Source of the DNA: an uncultured Clostridia bacterium | GTDB taxonomy: Bacteria; Bacillota; Clostridia; Christensenellales; Borkfalkiaceae | Direction: 5' to 3' | Length of the DNA stretch: 64,000 bases | Assembly (NCBI GenBank): GCA_934254815.1 | Contig: CAKQME010000014.1 | Location: 6,618 to 70,617 of the forward strand | Part shown: one piece after another, positions 63,064 through 64,000 of the stretch | Layout of the letters: each line of letters opens with the position of its first letter | How positions within the stretch are numbered: the first letter of the stretch is position 1 | Translations under genes and position numbers: made by a program | The notes under the pieces: model-generated | What the model was told of the DNA's origin: nothing | Databases searched by the model: none | What the model saw: the letters and a program-made list of their open reading frames with translations, nothing else

Positions 63064-63830
63064 TGCTTTTTAAGAAACCTTGTGAAATTTTTGGTTTTTC
63101 CGTCCAGAATGTCGTAGAGAACGTTCGGGTTTTTGCCGTTGGCGATAATCATTTCGCAGCCGTTTTCGGTGCATATTTCGGCGGCGTGCAGTTTTGTTTT
63201 CATACCGCCCGTGCCGAGTTCGCTCCCGTGGTCACCCGCAAGCTTCATTATTTCGTCGTTTAAGTTTTCTACAACGGGGATAAGTTTCGCGTTTTTATCG
63301 AATTTGGGGTCTCCGTCGTAAAGCCCGTCGATATCAGAAAGCAATATCAGTAAATCGGCTTTAGCCGCCACCGCCACAAGAGCGGAAAGCGTGTCGTTGT
63401 CACCGACTTTTATTTCTTCGGTAGCCACGCTGTCGTTTTCGTTTATTATAGGCAACGCGTGTAATTCTATAAGCCGTTCAATCGTGTTCGAAAGGTTTTC
63501 GGCTCTGTCTTTATGTGTAAAATCGGACCCCGTAAGCAGTATCTGACCTACCATATGGTTATATTCCGAAAATAATCGATCGTAGGTGTACATAAGCTCG
63601 CATTGCCCGATTGCCGCCAACGCCTGTTTGGTGGGTATATCCGACGGCTTCGACGCGAGCGAGAGTTTTCCTACGCCCATACCTATCGCGCCGGAAGACA
63701 CCATTATTATCTGATGCCCCGCGTTTTTTAAATCGCTTATTACCGTGCAAAGTTCGGTGGTTCGTCTTATGTTAAGTCTGCCCGTGGCATGGGCAAGGGT
63801 AGAAGTACCTATTTTTATTACGATTCTCAT
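63060..63830 (-). CDS. proB: glutamate 5-kinase, without PUA domain
   Basis: 256 residues. Amino-acid-kinase fold with KIGTSTLAH at the start, MVSSGAIGMG, INENDSVATEEI, LSDIDGLYDGDPK and GTGGMKTKLHAAE. The C-terminal PUA domain found in E. coli ProB is absent, as in many Firmicutes. It catalyses the first and regulated step of proline synthesis. Only a weak GAGAA precedes the ATG. It heads the proB-proA-proC set. Confidence 0.97.
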   Translation of the reverse strand: MRIVIKIGTSTLAHATGRLNIRRTTELCTVISDLKNAGHQIIMVSSGAIGMGVGKLSLASKPSDIPTKQALAAIGQCELMYTYDRLFSEYNHMVGQILLTGSDFTHKDRAENLSNTIERLIELHALPIINENDSVATEEIKVGDNDTLSALVAVAAKADLLILLSDIDGLYDGDPKFDKNAKLIPVVENLNDEIMKLAGDHGSELGTGGMKTKLHAAEICTENGCEMIIANGKNPNVLYDILDGKTKNFTRFLKKQ

Positions 63831-64000
63831 AACTGTATTATTCTCGTATTATTCTCATTATATTTCTATAAAACGTGACAAAATAAAATTTTGTCCGCAA
63901 CTGCGTTGCCCGCGCTTTGTCTTCGCCAAATCGCCGTTTCTGTTGAAATATGGCGCGAAAACGCCTGCAGGCGAGTTGTTTCGCTTATATTATAACATAG
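63831..64000. other. upstream region of proBAC, no gene seen
   Basis: 170 bp of AT-rich sequence before proB. It contains an 8-bp hairpin (GACAAAAT with ATTTTGTC near 63885) and TATAAT-like sequences on the minus strand, but no convincing -35 partner, T-box or ORF. Confidence 0.4.

Overview
The window looks like chromosomal DNA of an endospore-forming Bacillota, most likely an uncultured gut-type clostridium. Grounds: spoIVA and cwlD homologues, purine-rich Shine-Dalgarno sites, sigmaA promoters of the TTGACA-17-TATAAT type, a fused ispDF, a NifU-like scaffold next to a GGGtGRT protein, and large LRR_5/GLUG/Hint surface proteins. The species cannot be named from the sequence alone. No rRNA, tRNA, CRISPR array, transposase or phage gene was seen.

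Layout. 1-3423 (+): end of a MATE transporter, a TIGR04076 protein, a flavodoxin-like oxidoreductase and an LCM-type methyltransferase. 3879-10134 (-): spoIVA, der, a diacylglycerol-type glycosyltransferase, an O-antigen-ligase-like protein and cwlD. 10200-11053: a DnaA-box/inverted-repeat region and a zinc peptidase with a leaderless promoter. 11222-12961: two hypotheticals, one with an RsfA-like N-terminus. 13298-15370 (-): a TetR-ABC-permease operon. 15463-15642: a MATE remnant. 15784-18040 (-): DUF1538 protein with two P-II-like proteins. 18464-20212: LRR_5 lipoprotein. 20488-22376 (+): yigZ, recX, birA. 22494-24738 (-): tyrS, galE. 24860-30579: an AT-rich island between 26-bp direct repeats, with a roughly 1470-residue GLUG/Hint surface protein and two paralogous one-helix proteins. 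30714-36435 (+): GntR regulator, ABC ATPase, permease and a 1275-residue membrane-anchored LRR protein. 36608-38314: NifU-like scaffold and GGGtGRT protein. 38398-41508: three XRE regulators and an ABC exporter. 42091-45670 (-): S4 protein, SGNH hydrolase, ispDF, radA. 45923-53760 (+): rpoB, rpoC. 54128-60921 (+): a PHO box, a leader with a small ORF, then pstS, a fused pstC-pstA, pstB, phoU, phoB/P and phoR. 60989-63830 (-): proB, proA and proC.

How the genes work together. The pst-phoU-phoBR block is a complete phosphate-starvation module with its own two-component system and a visible triple TTTAC(A/T) box. The proBA-proC block makes proline from glutamate. SpoIVA and CwlD belong to spore envelope and cortex construction. 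Several small regulators (TetR, two XRE) have clear palindromic operators at their promoters.

The most unusual structure is a family of mosaic palindromic elements. They sit only in gaps at gene 3' ends (about 3441-3875, 12974-13310, 39074-39345, 41627-42130, 53945-54125). In three genes (ABC permease, ABC exporter, radA) the last codons and the stop lie inside the element. Other points worth checking are two promoters whose -10 box sits 6-7 nt before the ATG, the island between direct repeats, the DnaA-box inverted repeat, a hairpin that begins the ABC exporter transcript, and the PHO-controlled leader upstream of pstS.
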